From IMG/VR virus record IMGVR_UViG_3300034082_000452, positions 1 through 28,778 of that record: DNA of 28,778 bases, one strand, 5' to 3'. Below the pieces are notes generated by a model that was given only the letters and a program-made list of their open reading frames with translations, was not told the DNA's origin and made no database searches. Made by a program: the position numbers and the translations under genes. Of this stretch, positions 1-7,234 are shown one piece after another; the first letter of the stretch is position 1; each line of letters opens with the position of its first letter. This DNA comes from a virus.

Positions 1-2
1 AA

Positions 3-1901
3 GACATACCTAAACTTGTTAATACTGCTCTACGCCTAGCACAAAGCCTACGCATTGCTACAGACGAATCAGCATACAAACAAGAGTATGCTAAGAAACT
101 ATACAAACTAATTAGCCCAGAAGGCGAATGGACTGATCCTAACAACAGTGTTGCATTATTCAGCCGCTATGCTCTGGGACAGATTAACAAAACAGAACTA
201 GTCAACAACGTTCGCCAAGCACAGGTAGCACGCAAAGAGAAGAAAGGTGACGAACAACAGTACTGGGTTATGAATAAAGACGGTAGTGGTGGCAAACAAA
301 TGGTGTTTGCTACTAGTAGTACAGAAGCCATCATCAAAGGTGGCAAGCAAATGGGTATGAGTCGTGAAGATAGTATTAGTCGACTCAAAGCTGAACCGTT
401 TGTAGAAACTACACCGGTCACACAAGATAGTACACCCCCGCCAGCATCAGTGCCACTTAGTTGGATTGACTGGTTAACAGACACATTACCCGAGGTCACT
501 GTAGATACAGCAAACTCTGTGAGACAACGAGTAATAAATGGTGGTGATAATTTAGATGCCGATGCCAGTGGCTGGATAGTTAAACAGATTGATGCCGAAC
601 TACGCAGTAGAATGGATCAAGGAGTAGTCGACGGCAATGAAACACGCTGGAAGGTTTATTTTGCTCGTGGTAGACATGTAGATCAAGACCCGGTATTCGT
701 CGATGCTGATAGTCCTCGTCAGGCTAAACTTAAAGCCGCAGATATATTCATGCGAGAGCAACGGATATCAGTGGGCCTACACGATTTAGAAGCCATTGCT
801 ACTACACAAGATGCTGGTCGTCCGGAAGTAACTTGGAATATTATAAACGGTCTGGGTGAACCTGCAGGCACTGTCAACGCAAGAACCAGTGACGAAGCAC
901 TACATGTATATGGTAGTGTTAATAATGTTGATACTAGATACTATAGAGCAACACCAGCCGAAACAACGCCAAGTGCAGGCACGTACACTAGTTTCGCAGA
1001 TGCGCAGGCTGCAGCAGACAGAGCAAACGCAGGTAATACCACTAACAGAGAAGTGTTTGACGGTTTAGCCAATAACTGGCAAGAGTGGCTTCAAGGTGTT
1101 AGTAGACATACCGACGGTAATCTACAGCGTATACTTGATAATATGGCCCAAGGCGTTAATGCTCACTATACTAACTTAACTCTTGACCAAAAAGACTTTA
1201 TTATTAATACTGTTAATCAAGAAATACGCCGCCGTAGTAGTAATAACGAATTAGCTGCCAACGCAGGCGGTGCTGAAAACGCAGTGCGTGATAGTTTACC
1301 TCAAGCACATCGCGAATGGTTGGATAATGTAACCGATAAGAGTGACATGGATCTAATTAACGTATTCCGTAATGTCAGCACAACCGCAGTGTTAAATGAT
1401 CAACAGACCGCTTACTTTAGAGTTATTATTAAACGTGAACTACGTCGTCGTGGTATCAGCGACAGTGAGCGTGATGCTAGCGAACACGGCGCAACTCCAG
1501 TACCTAATTATGAGATATATGCGCCAGACAGCGGAGTAGTAGTACACCAATTCCACGCCGACAACGAAACAGACGCAAATAGAAAGTTCAGTGAATTTGA
1601 ACAGAATTACGAATCAGATTACGATTTCCATCACGAGTATCGCAGAATTGGCCCTGCACAACAGGAATTACCATTGGAACCCGCAGTGCCACAGACCACT
1701 GCTACAGATTTTGAAGTTGTAAGAGATGATGGCTCAATAGTATCAAGAATTCAAGGTGCCGATATGGTTTATGCCCATCGTAAAGCACGTGAGTTAGAAC
1801 AAGACCTAGGCTTAGAAAGTGGTGCGCTAACTGTTAGAGCACTGCCAACAGCAACAAACGAAAGCATTAAAGAATTACGCAGACTAGCAGGATTAGTATA
1901 A
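3..1901 (+). CDS. Large repeat-containing phage protein, 5' end missing
   Basis: The reading frame is open from the left edge of the window, so the true start lies outside; the first internal ATG (270) is not a credible start because coding sequence continues upstream of it. About 632 residues are visible. I do not recognise a family. Two kinds of internal repeat alternate. One is a helical unit of about 55-60 residues with a W..WL core and an ELRRR-like end (near bases 449-622, 1057-1245 and 1288-1465). The other is a small beta-alpha unit of the form aromatic-x-V, a glycine turn, then an A..KA helix, seen about five times. There is no signal peptide or membrane segment in the visible part. 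It overlaps the next start by one base (TAATG), so the two are probably co-translated. The C-terminus (ELRRLAGLV) resembles tails seen on other phage proteins. A virion role is possible but unproven. Confidence 0.75.
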   Translation, partial: DIPKLVNTALRLAQSLRIATDESAYKQEYAKKLYKLISPEGEWTDPNNSVALFSRYALGQINKTELVNNVRQAQVARKEKKGDEQQYWVMNKDGSGGKQMVFATSSTEAIIKGGKQMGMSREDSISRLKAEPFVETTPVTQDSTPPPASVPLSWIDWLTDTLPEVTVDTANSVRQRVINGGDNLDADASGWIVKQIDAELRSRMDQGVVDGNETRWKVYFARGRHVDQDPVFVDADSPRQAKLKAADIFMREQRISVGLHDLEAIATTQDAGRPEVTWNIINGLGEPAGTVNARTSDEALHVYGSVNNVDTRYYRATPAETTPSAGTYTSFADAQAAADRANAGNTTNREVFDGLANNWQEWLQGVSRHTDGNLQRILDNMAQGVNAHYTNLTLDQKDFIINTVNQEIRRRSSNNELAANAGGAENAVRDSLPQAHREWLDNVTDKSDMDLINVFRNVSTTAVLNDQQTAYFRVIIKRELRRRGISDSERDASEHGATPVPNYEIYAPDSGVVVHQFHADNETDANRKFSEFEQNYESDYDFHHEYRRIGPAQQELPLEPAVPQTTATDFEVVRDDGSIVSRIQGADMVYAHRKARELEQDLGLESGALTVRALPTATNESIKELRRLAGLV

Positions 1902-2305
1902 TGAATTTATATGAAATGTTTGATGAATCTAAACCGTTGACGCTGATAGATGCGTTACGTGACTTCTTGCCGATAGTCGTTGACTATTTACAACTAACTG
2001 CCCTACCTAAGATCAAACTCAAAAAGAATGTAGAAGGTAAACATCTACCTACATTTGGATCTTACAGCAACGATGGTAGTGGTGTTGAACTTAACATTGC
2101 CAATAGACACCCAAACGATATACTGCGCACACTAGCACACGAAATAGTACACCACAAGCAAAACGAACTTAACCAATTGAGTGACACTAGTTGGGAAACT
2201 GGTAGCGATGCCGAAAACGAAGCCAACGCAGAAGCTGGCGTGATCATGCGCTTGTTCAACGAACAACATCCAAAGTACCTAGCTCTTAAACCAATTACAC
2301 TGTAG
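1901..2305 (+). CDS. Small zincin-type metallopeptidase
   Basis: A protein of 134 residues with a zinc protease signature: HEIVH at residues 80-84 supplies two histidine ligands and the catalytic glutamate, and the acidic stretch ENEANAEAG (105-113) offers a candidate third ligand, as in gluzincin-like proteins. The N-terminal half has a helix and beta strands typical of mini-zincins. There is no signal peptide, so it would act in the infected cytoplasm or inside the virion. Short HExxH proteins beside structural genes are common in large phages, and processing of a virion protein is the likely but unproven job. Its start overlaps the previous stop by one base. Its last 11 bases overlap the 3' end of the convergent desaturase gene. 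Confidence 0.72.
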   Translation: MNLYEMFDESKPLTLIDALRDFLPIVVDYLQLTALPKIKLKKNVEGKHLPTFGSYSNDGSGVELNIANRHPNDILRTLAHEIVHHKQNELNQLSDTSWETGSDAENEANAEAGVIMRLFNEQHPKYLALKPITL

Positions 2306-3323
2306 TTGGTTGTTTGACAATCTTATAAAATATCTTTATAAAATAGTACTGTAGGTTAAACCACTTACTGATCTTTGTTCCAATCACAAAATTCTTTTTA
2401 TGGTGCGTGTTGTGATAGGCAGTATGAAACATCAACGGAAACAAATACCAAGCATCATACTTGTCTTTGAGTATCCTATGCGGCAATACTTCTGTAAAGA
2501 ACGTGTTGTATACTTTATTCCAATAAATTGGTAATACTAAAAAACAAAAGTACAACTCTACTCCAGCTGTTAGCAGTACTGCTAGATGTATCAAAACTCT
2601 TATAAGTTCCGAATGTAGTTCAATAAACCTTTGTAGTTTAGGTAATTGATCTAGGTCTGCCTGTGCTTGATATCGTAGCAACTGGTGCCCTACTAGAGCA
2701 GGATTTGATTTACCATATGGTGTTATAAATGTATGTAGGAACCAATTGTGATAAACACTCTTAGCCACAACGTCATCAGCAGTAGCATAGTCTATATGAT
2801 GTAGTACATGCCCTTCGCGCCACAATTTCTTTTGAAGGAACATAGACGTTTTAGCACTGTACAACATTAGATAAACATAAGCAAACATATCTAGTAACAT
2901 GCCCACAAATTTATTTTTGGGTGTTATATACCCATGTGCCCAACCCTCGTGCGATACAATTATAGCTAGGTTACTAGTAATCCATGCTACTAGCAAAGAC
3001 CATAACAATAGGCTCGGTCCATAATACCCAATGCCCAACACTACAGCCAATACAAACAAAATTTCTATTAGTCCGCTGTCTTTTGCCCATGCTAGCCCAC
3101 GATGTATTCTGTAGGGATCAGTGATCTGTTGTTTTAATTTTCGGATAGAATTTGGAAAATTAACAGCATCGCAATAGTATAATTGAATACCTTTAATTTC
3201 TAAAAGTTTATACACAGCTAGTCTATCTGTTATCGATAGTTGACTGTTGTCCCAGGTAAAATTTTGATTATCTTCTACGTAGTTGTCAATAATACTTTTA
3301 GTTAATTGATAGTTGTTTATCAT
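2295..3323 (-). CDS. Fatty acid desaturase-like membrane enzyme
   Basis: A protein of 342 residues with the three histidine boxes of membrane di-iron desaturases: HEGWAH (125-130), HVLHH (172-176) and HNTHH (304-308). Hydrophobic segments lie at about 85-122, 138-155 and 240-270, with the histidine boxes on the polar side, as the family requires. The known reaction is oxygen-dependent insertion of a double bond (or hydroxylation) into a lipid acyl chain in the membrane. The related hydroxylase and beta-carotene ketolase families share the fold, so the substrate is open. It is the only gene on the minus strand. No Shine-Dalgarno sequence precedes the ATG, and a perfect T4-late-type TATAAATA sits only nine bases upstream, which implies late expression from a very short leader. 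Host lipid remodelling during infection is an inference. Confidence 0.82.
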   Translation of the reverse strand: MINNYQLTKSIIDNYVEDNQNFTWDNSQLSITDRLAVYKLLEIKGIQLYYCDAVNFPNSIRKLKQQITDPYRIHRGLAWAKDSGLIEILFVLAVVLGIGYYGPSLLLWSLLVAWITSNLAIIVSHEGWAHGYITPKNKFVGMLLDMFAYVYLMLYSAKTSMFLQKKLWREGHVLHHIDYATADDVVAKSVYHNWFLHTFITPYGKSNPALVGHQLLRYQAQADLDQLPKLQRFIELHSELIRVLIHLAVLLTAGVELYFCFLVLPIYWNKVYNTFFTEVLPHRILKDKYDAWYLFPLMFHTAYHNTHHKKNFVIGTKISKWFNLQYYFIKIFYKIVKQPTTV

Positions 3324-3331
3324 GTCAAAAA

Positions 3332-3339
3332 TATTTATA
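3332..3339 (-). promoter_or_regulatory. T4-late-like promoter box for the desaturase
   Basis: On the minus strand this reads TATAAATA, the T4 late-promoter core, which needs no -35 element. No convincing -35 hexamer lies upstream. The predicted start of transcription would fall only a few bases before the desaturase ATG at 3323, so the transcript would be nearly leaderless. The box lies between the divergent desaturase and DsbA-like genes. Confidence 0.5.
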
Positions 3340-3343
3340 GTGT

Positions 3344-3372
3344 TTGACTTTACTCGTTAAATAATATATAAT
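3344..3372 (+). promoter_or_regulatory. Sigma70-type promoter for the DsbA-like gene
   Basis: TTGACT (3344-3349) and a perfect TATAAT (3367-3372) are 17 bases apart. The first gene downstream starts at 3399 behind AAGGAG (3386-3391). This promoter probably reads into the radical SAM genes and perhaps the polymerase. A TGTCAA half-site at 3323-3328 makes an imperfect dyad with the -35 region. Confidence 0.7.
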
Positions 3373-3398
3373 ATATATTTCAACCAAGGAGTCTCACA

Positions 3399-3656
3399 AT
3401 GGCTAAAATGTTTTCCGGCGAGCAAAAAGCAAAACTAACACAAATGGTAAATGAAGGTATCCAAGTGTTAACTGAAGTAGAAGATCTAACCGCGGGTCTT
3501 AACGATACAATCAAAGCAGTAGCAGAAGAATTAGAAATTAAACCTGCTATCTTAAAGAAAGCTATTAAGATCGCACAAAAAAGTAAATTTACTGATACCA
3601 ACGCTGATCACGAAACACTTACAGATATCTTAGAAACTGTTGGTCGCACAGTCTAA
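3399..3656 (+). CDS. dsbA: DsbA-like small dsDNA-binding protein
   Basis: A protein of 85 residues, highly charged and mostly helical, with no cysteine. Its size and layout (a long N-terminal helix, then a helix ending in ELEIKPAILKKAIKIA, then a short acidic C-terminal part) match the T4 DsbA double-stranded DNA-binding protein, a small protein linked to late transcription. The match is from memory of the fold and pattern, and identity is low. A strong AAGGAG ribosome site sits seven bases before the ATG, and a good sigma70-type promoter precedes it, so expression should be high. It is followed four bases later by the first radical SAM gene. Alternatively it could be another small phage DNA- or polymerase-binding protein. 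Confidence 0.55.
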   Translation: MAKMFSGEQKAKLTQMVNEGIQVLTEVEDLTAGLNDTIKAVAEELEIKPAILKKAIKIAQKSKFTDTNADHETLTDILETVGRTV

Positions 3657-3660
3657 TTGA

Positions 3661-4800
3661 ATGACCAATAGTTGTAAGAGTCCATGGGCAGGCATCTTTA
3701 TTGAAACGGACGGCAAGGTAAAATCTTGCTGTGCGGGTGCTTATTACTGGGGCAATCTTCATGACAATTCTATAGAAGAAATAATCAATGGTGAAAAAGC
3801 TCAGGCAATACGTCAGGAAATAATTAACGATGTACCAAGTAGTTATTGCCTAGGCTGTAGACGTGATGAAGAACGCACTGGATACAGCCTACGTAGTTAC
3901 TATGACCAATTTACTCTAACCCAAGATCAATTAGCCGCTGCTGATACATTTATACCACGTAACCTAGACATTCGGTGGAATGCCCTGTGTAATCTAAACT
4001 GTGTATACTGTAATGAATTTAGCAGTACTAAATGGCAAAAGATCAAAGGTATCCCTGTAGAGCTAACCGAGCGTGCCTATTACGATAATCTATTAGACTA
4101 CATAGAGCAACACAGTCAAGATATCGAAATTCTACTGTTGGTCGGTGGCGAGCCGCTATTACCCAAACAGAATGTTAGATTACTCAAAAGTCTAGACGAG
4201 GATATACACATAGATGTTATCAGTAACCTAAGTGTAGATCTAGACTCTAACGCAGTGTTCCAACAACTTAAAAATAAAACTAAAGTAGGCTGGAAAATCA
4301 GCGCAGAAACTATAGGTCAACGTTTTGAGTATGTTAGGCATGGTGCTAAGTGGGATAAATTTGTCAGCAACTTAAAAGCAATCAAATTACTGCCCGGGCA
4401 TCAAATTACTCTATTACCAGTGTACTGTATCTATAGTGCTACTAATCTGGTAGAGCTTTATGAGTTTGTTAATGAACTAGGTATTCAAATCCATTGGCAA
4501 AACTTGTGGGGTCCAGAATATCAAAATCTGGCAAATTTTAGTAAACCTGTAAGAGACCTAGCAATAGCAGAAATAGATCGTGCGCTGGCATTGCCTTATA
4601 TAGACAAGTTTGATCGAGGTATGAATCGTACATTCTTAGAAACCATGCGCAGTCAGCTATCAGCAGTTGACTCTGAAACTAACTGTAATCAACAGTTCTT
4701 ATTGTGGTGTACTGAATATGAAGTCAAACATACCGAACACCTACCCGAATTTGCCGAGATATGGTTAGACCTATACAAGGTTATCAAGTATGACCTGTAG
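3661..4800 (+). CDS. Radical SAM protein with N-terminal twitch-type cysteines (1 of 3)
   Basis: A protein of 379 residues. The radical SAM CX3CX2C motif is C110, C114 and C117, which should hold the 4Fe-4S cluster that cleaves S-adenosylmethionine. A VGGEPLL segment is the usual SAM-binding GGE motif. Ahead of the core, C5, C23, C24, C63 and C66 look like a half-SPASM (twitch) auxiliary cluster placed N-terminally, where most SPASM domains are C-terminal. Enzymes of this broad group modify peptides, sugars or other small substrates; the substrate here is unknown. It is the first of three tandem relatives and overlaps the next gene by 11 bases, so the three are probably made together. Confidence 0.85.
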   Translation: MTNSCKSPWAGIFIETDGKVKSCCAGAYYWGNLHDNSIEEIINGEKAQAIRQEIINDVPSSYCLGCRRDEERTGYSLRSYYDQFTLTQDQLAAADTFIPRNLDIRWNALCNLNCVYCNEFSSTKWQKIKGIPVELTERAYYDNLLDYIEQHSQDIEILLLVGGEPLLPKQNVRLLKSLDEDIHIDVISNLSVDLDSNAVFQQLKNKTKVGWKISAETIGQRFEYVRHGAKWDKFVSNLKAIKLLPGHQITLLPVYCIYSATNLVELYEFVNELGIQIHWQNLWGPEYQNLANFSKPVRDLAIAEIDRALALPYIDKFDRGMNRTFLETMRSQLSAVDSETNCNQQFLLWCTEYEVKHTEHLPEFAEIWLDLYKVIKYDL

Positions 4801-5947
4801 CTGTGTACTAGCAGACATTGGACTAGCTACACAGACCAACGGCGAAATTACTATATGTAACCAAAGCAGAACTAGTTTTAAACAGGGCGCAGAACTCATG
4901 CGACTAGATAAACATACACTCGCACAAGGGTGGAATAGTCTAACACGTCAAGAGATACGCGGAAGTTTAAACAACGGCGTCAGACACCCTAACTGCCAAG
5001 ACTGCTGGGCAGAAGAAGATGCGGGCAGATTAAGTCAACGCAACATTGTCAATGAACGATTTAAAGATGTTGTAGCATATCAAGAACAGCCCAGAGTGTT
5101 TATGCTCAAGCCGGGCAATGCCTGTAACCTAGCCTGTCGTCACTGTAATCCGCATGTGAGCAGTGGTTGGTATAAAGACCATCATAAACTTACAGCAACT
5201 GGCAGTTTCGTAGACTATGTTAAGACTTATAACTACATTAGAGATGGCTACACACAAGACAGCGATGTATGGACTACACTAGGTCAATGGAATGATAATA
5301 TTGTTTACTATGATTTATATGGTGCCGAGCCGCTACTAATAGAACCACTGTTAGAACTATTACGCTCAGGCAACTCAGAGCAAACTGTACACGTTAACAC
5401 CAATGGCACTATTTGGCAAGATGACTTCAATGAAGTGTTTGGTAAATTTAAACACGTTGAACTAGGAGTTAGTATTGATGCCATCGGTGAGCAATTTGAA
5501 TACATGCGCTATCCAGCTAAGTGGGATCATCTACTGGCTAATCTATTAAAATACAAACTACTGGCTGAAAAATATCCTAGTATTGATCTTAGTGTGTGTA
5601 TCACAGCTAGTGTATTAAATGTCTATTATTTGGCAGAATATGTTCAGTTTTTCCACAATTTAGGCATAGAAGTGGGCATAAACTTCGTACATAGACCCGA
5701 TTATTTAAACATGCGTATACTACCCACAAAAGTCAAACAAAAGGTAATTAGCAAGTTACACAGCGCAGGATTTGCCAACGGATGGGATAGTAAGATAGAT
5801 CATATTATCAATTTCTTAATGTTAGACCACGATGCTAGCGAACAGCTAATGACCGAGATGTGGGCATTTACTAATAGCTATGACACTATTAGAAAACAAA
5901 ACTACGCGGATACATTTAAAGAATTCTACGAGATATTAAATGAGTAA
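4790..5947 (+). CDS. Radical SAM protein with N-terminal twitch-type cysteines (2 of 3)
   Basis: A protein of 385 residues, clearly related to its two neighbours. The CX3CX2C motif is C112, C116 and C119 (ACNLACRHC). The usual GGEP SAM-binding motif is GAEP here (within YDLYGAEPLL), a conservative change. N-terminal cysteines C3, C5, C23, C69 and C72 are in positions comparable with the auxiliary-cluster cysteines of the neighbours, although the paired CC is replaced by a single C. The central part keeps the strand-rich barrel pattern (VHVNTNGTIW; LGVSIDAIG). It overlaps the upstream gene by 11 bases and the downstream gene by 8. Function and substrate are unknown. The tandem arrangement suggests related or sequential reactions. 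Confidence 0.84.
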   Translation: MTCSCVLADIGLATQTNGEITICNQSRTSFKQGAELMRLDKHTLAQGWNSLTRQEIRGSLNNGVRHPNCQDCWAEEDAGRLSQRNIVNERFKDVVAYQEQPRVFMLKPGNACNLACRHCNPHVSSGWYKDHHKLTATGSFVDYVKTYNYIRDGYTQDSDVWTTLGQWNDNIVYYDLYGAEPLLIEPLLELLRSGNSEQTVHVNTNGTIWQDDFNEVFGKFKHVELGVSIDAIGEQFEYMRYPAKWDHLLANLLKYKLLAEKYPSIDLSVCITASVLNVYYLAEYVQFFHNLGIEVGINFVHRPDYLNMRILPTKVKQKVISKLHSAGFANGWDSKIDHIINFLMLDHDASEQLMTEMWAFTNSYDTIRKQNYADTFKEFYEILNE

Positions 5948-7157
5948 TACCTTATGTTCATTTGCCTTTGCGCACACTGATATAGAACCCAACGGTGATA
6001 TCAAGTTCTGCTGTGCGGCCATGGGCAATGTACACCGTGATCCCGAGGGTCGCTTGTATAATGTTAATACCCATACCCTTAAGCAAGCATGGAACAGTGA
6101 ACTACTTAAACAAACACGCCTAGAAATGATTGCTGGTCAAAAACCGCAGTCATGTAGTTATTGTTGGCGTATGGAAAACGAAGATAATACCGCTGGAGCC
6201 AGTGTCAGACTACAGGCCGCTAACCAACGTATTCCAATTACAGATATAACAGACCGTGTTGAATATGCTCGAGCACACGGCGGTGAGTTAGAAGATCTAG
6301 CCTACGACTTTCAATTAAGTATAGGCAATCTGTGTAATCTTGCTTGTAAAATGTGTAATCCTACATTTAGTACTAGCTATCAAAAATTCTACAATAAATT
6401 AGATAATATATCCACACCAATTGTATCCTTTGATTGGCCAGTTACATTATCACTACCAGAAATATTTAAAGATCATATCAGCAGTATTCAACGTATATTC
6501 TTTACAGGTGGCGAGCCTACACTAATACCAGAAGTAGTTGACTTTATTGATTACCTAAGCAGTAATCCTAATATTACCATTTGGCCTAGCACCAATTGTA
6601 CCAACATCAATAAGCACCTACTAGACAGCCTAAGCAAGTTTAATAAAGTATGGCTTAACCTTAGCCTAGACGGCATGGATGACATTGCTTATCTACAGCG
6701 CACACCAAGTAATTGGCCCAGCATAGAAAAGAATGTAGACCTGCTGGCCGATTGGATCAAAGCCCAATCCAGTCAACGTGTGATACACACTACATTGATC
6801 ACCACTATCACCTTGCTGAATCTACATCACGTACTAGACTTTTGGAGTTACATTTCTAAACGCTACGCAGACAGAATACATTTTGGACTAGCTATTAATC
6901 TTGTGTTGGACAAAGGCAGCAACTACGGATTAGAAAACGTTCCAAGAGATGCTATTCCAAAAATACAAGCACAGTTAGAATCATTTAAACAGGATGTTCC
7001 GTATCGTATGGAATATGCTGTTGAGTATATAGACAACTTATTACGCACGACTGCTTGGGCTGATGATTACACTGGTATAGACCATTGGTTAAGTGAATTA
7101 CAACGAGCACATCCGGACAAAAATATCAAAGAAATCTATAGCATTTATTACAAATAG
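5940..7157 (+). CDS. Radical SAM protein with N-terminal twitch-type cysteines (3 of 3)
   Basis: A protein of 405 residues. The radical SAM motif is C132, C136 and C139 (LCNLACKMC), followed by FTGGEPTLI, the SAM-binding GGE motif. N-terminal C6, C24, C25, C72 and C75 match the auxiliary-cluster layout of the first tandem gene, and NGDIKFCC is a typical entry to a SPASM/twitch half-domain. Compared with the first copy there is a longer spacer between the N-terminal domain and the core, and a longer C-terminus. It is the last gene of the overlapping trio; a 77-base gap then precedes the polymerase. The product is cytoplasmic. The substrate is unknown. Candidates suggested by the window are sugars or nucleotides, but nothing in the sequence decides this. 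Confidence 0.85.
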   Translation: MSNTLCSFAFAHTDIEPNGDIKFCCAAMGNVHRDPEGRLYNVNTHTLKQAWNSELLKQTRLEMIAGQKPQSCSYCWRMENEDNTAGASVRLQAANQRIPITDITDRVEYARAHGGELEDLAYDFQLSIGNLCNLACKMCNPTFSTSYQKFYNKLDNISTPIVSFDWPVTLSLPEIFKDHISSIQRIFFTGGEPTLIPEVVDFIDYLSSNPNITIWPSTNCTNINKHLLDSLSKFNKVWLNLSLDGMDDIAYLQRTPSNWPSIEKNVDLLADWIKAQSSQRVIHTTLITTITLLNLHHVLDFWSYISKRYADRIHFGLAINLVLDKGSNYGLENVPRDAIPKIQAQLESFKQDVPYRMEYAVEYIDNLLRTTAWADDYTGIDHWLSELQRAHPDKNIKEIYSIYYK

Positions 7158-7205
7158 ACTATATAATAGTAGTATCGTACACTTACGTACATGTAGAAAA
7201 GTATT

Positions 7206-7229
7206 TGCCAGCTATAAGTGGCATAGGAG
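7206..7229 (+). promoter_or_regulatory. Hairpin at the DNA polymerase ribosome site, gp43-operator-like
   Basis: TGCCA (7206-7210) pairs with TGGCA (7219-7223), a five-pair stem around an eight-base loop (GCTATAAG). The Shine-Dalgarno AGGAG (7225-7229) begins one base after the stem, and the ATG is at 7235. The T4 gp43 polymerase represses its own translation by binding a hairpin with a five-pair stem and eight-base loop just 5' of its ribosome site, so position and geometry match. The loop sequence differs from T4's. Confidence 0.5.
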
Positions 7230-7234
7230 AGTTA

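Noticed and set aside
2322-2346. Direct repeat of TATAAAATA near the end of the desaturase gene
   Set aside because: It encodes the FIKIFYKIV stretch at the protein C-terminus, and the A/T-rich codons explain the repeat.
3323-3328. TTGACA on the minus strand as a -35 for the desaturase
   Set aside because: It touches the start codon, so any -10 would lie inside the coding region; the TATAAATA box upstream is a better candidate.
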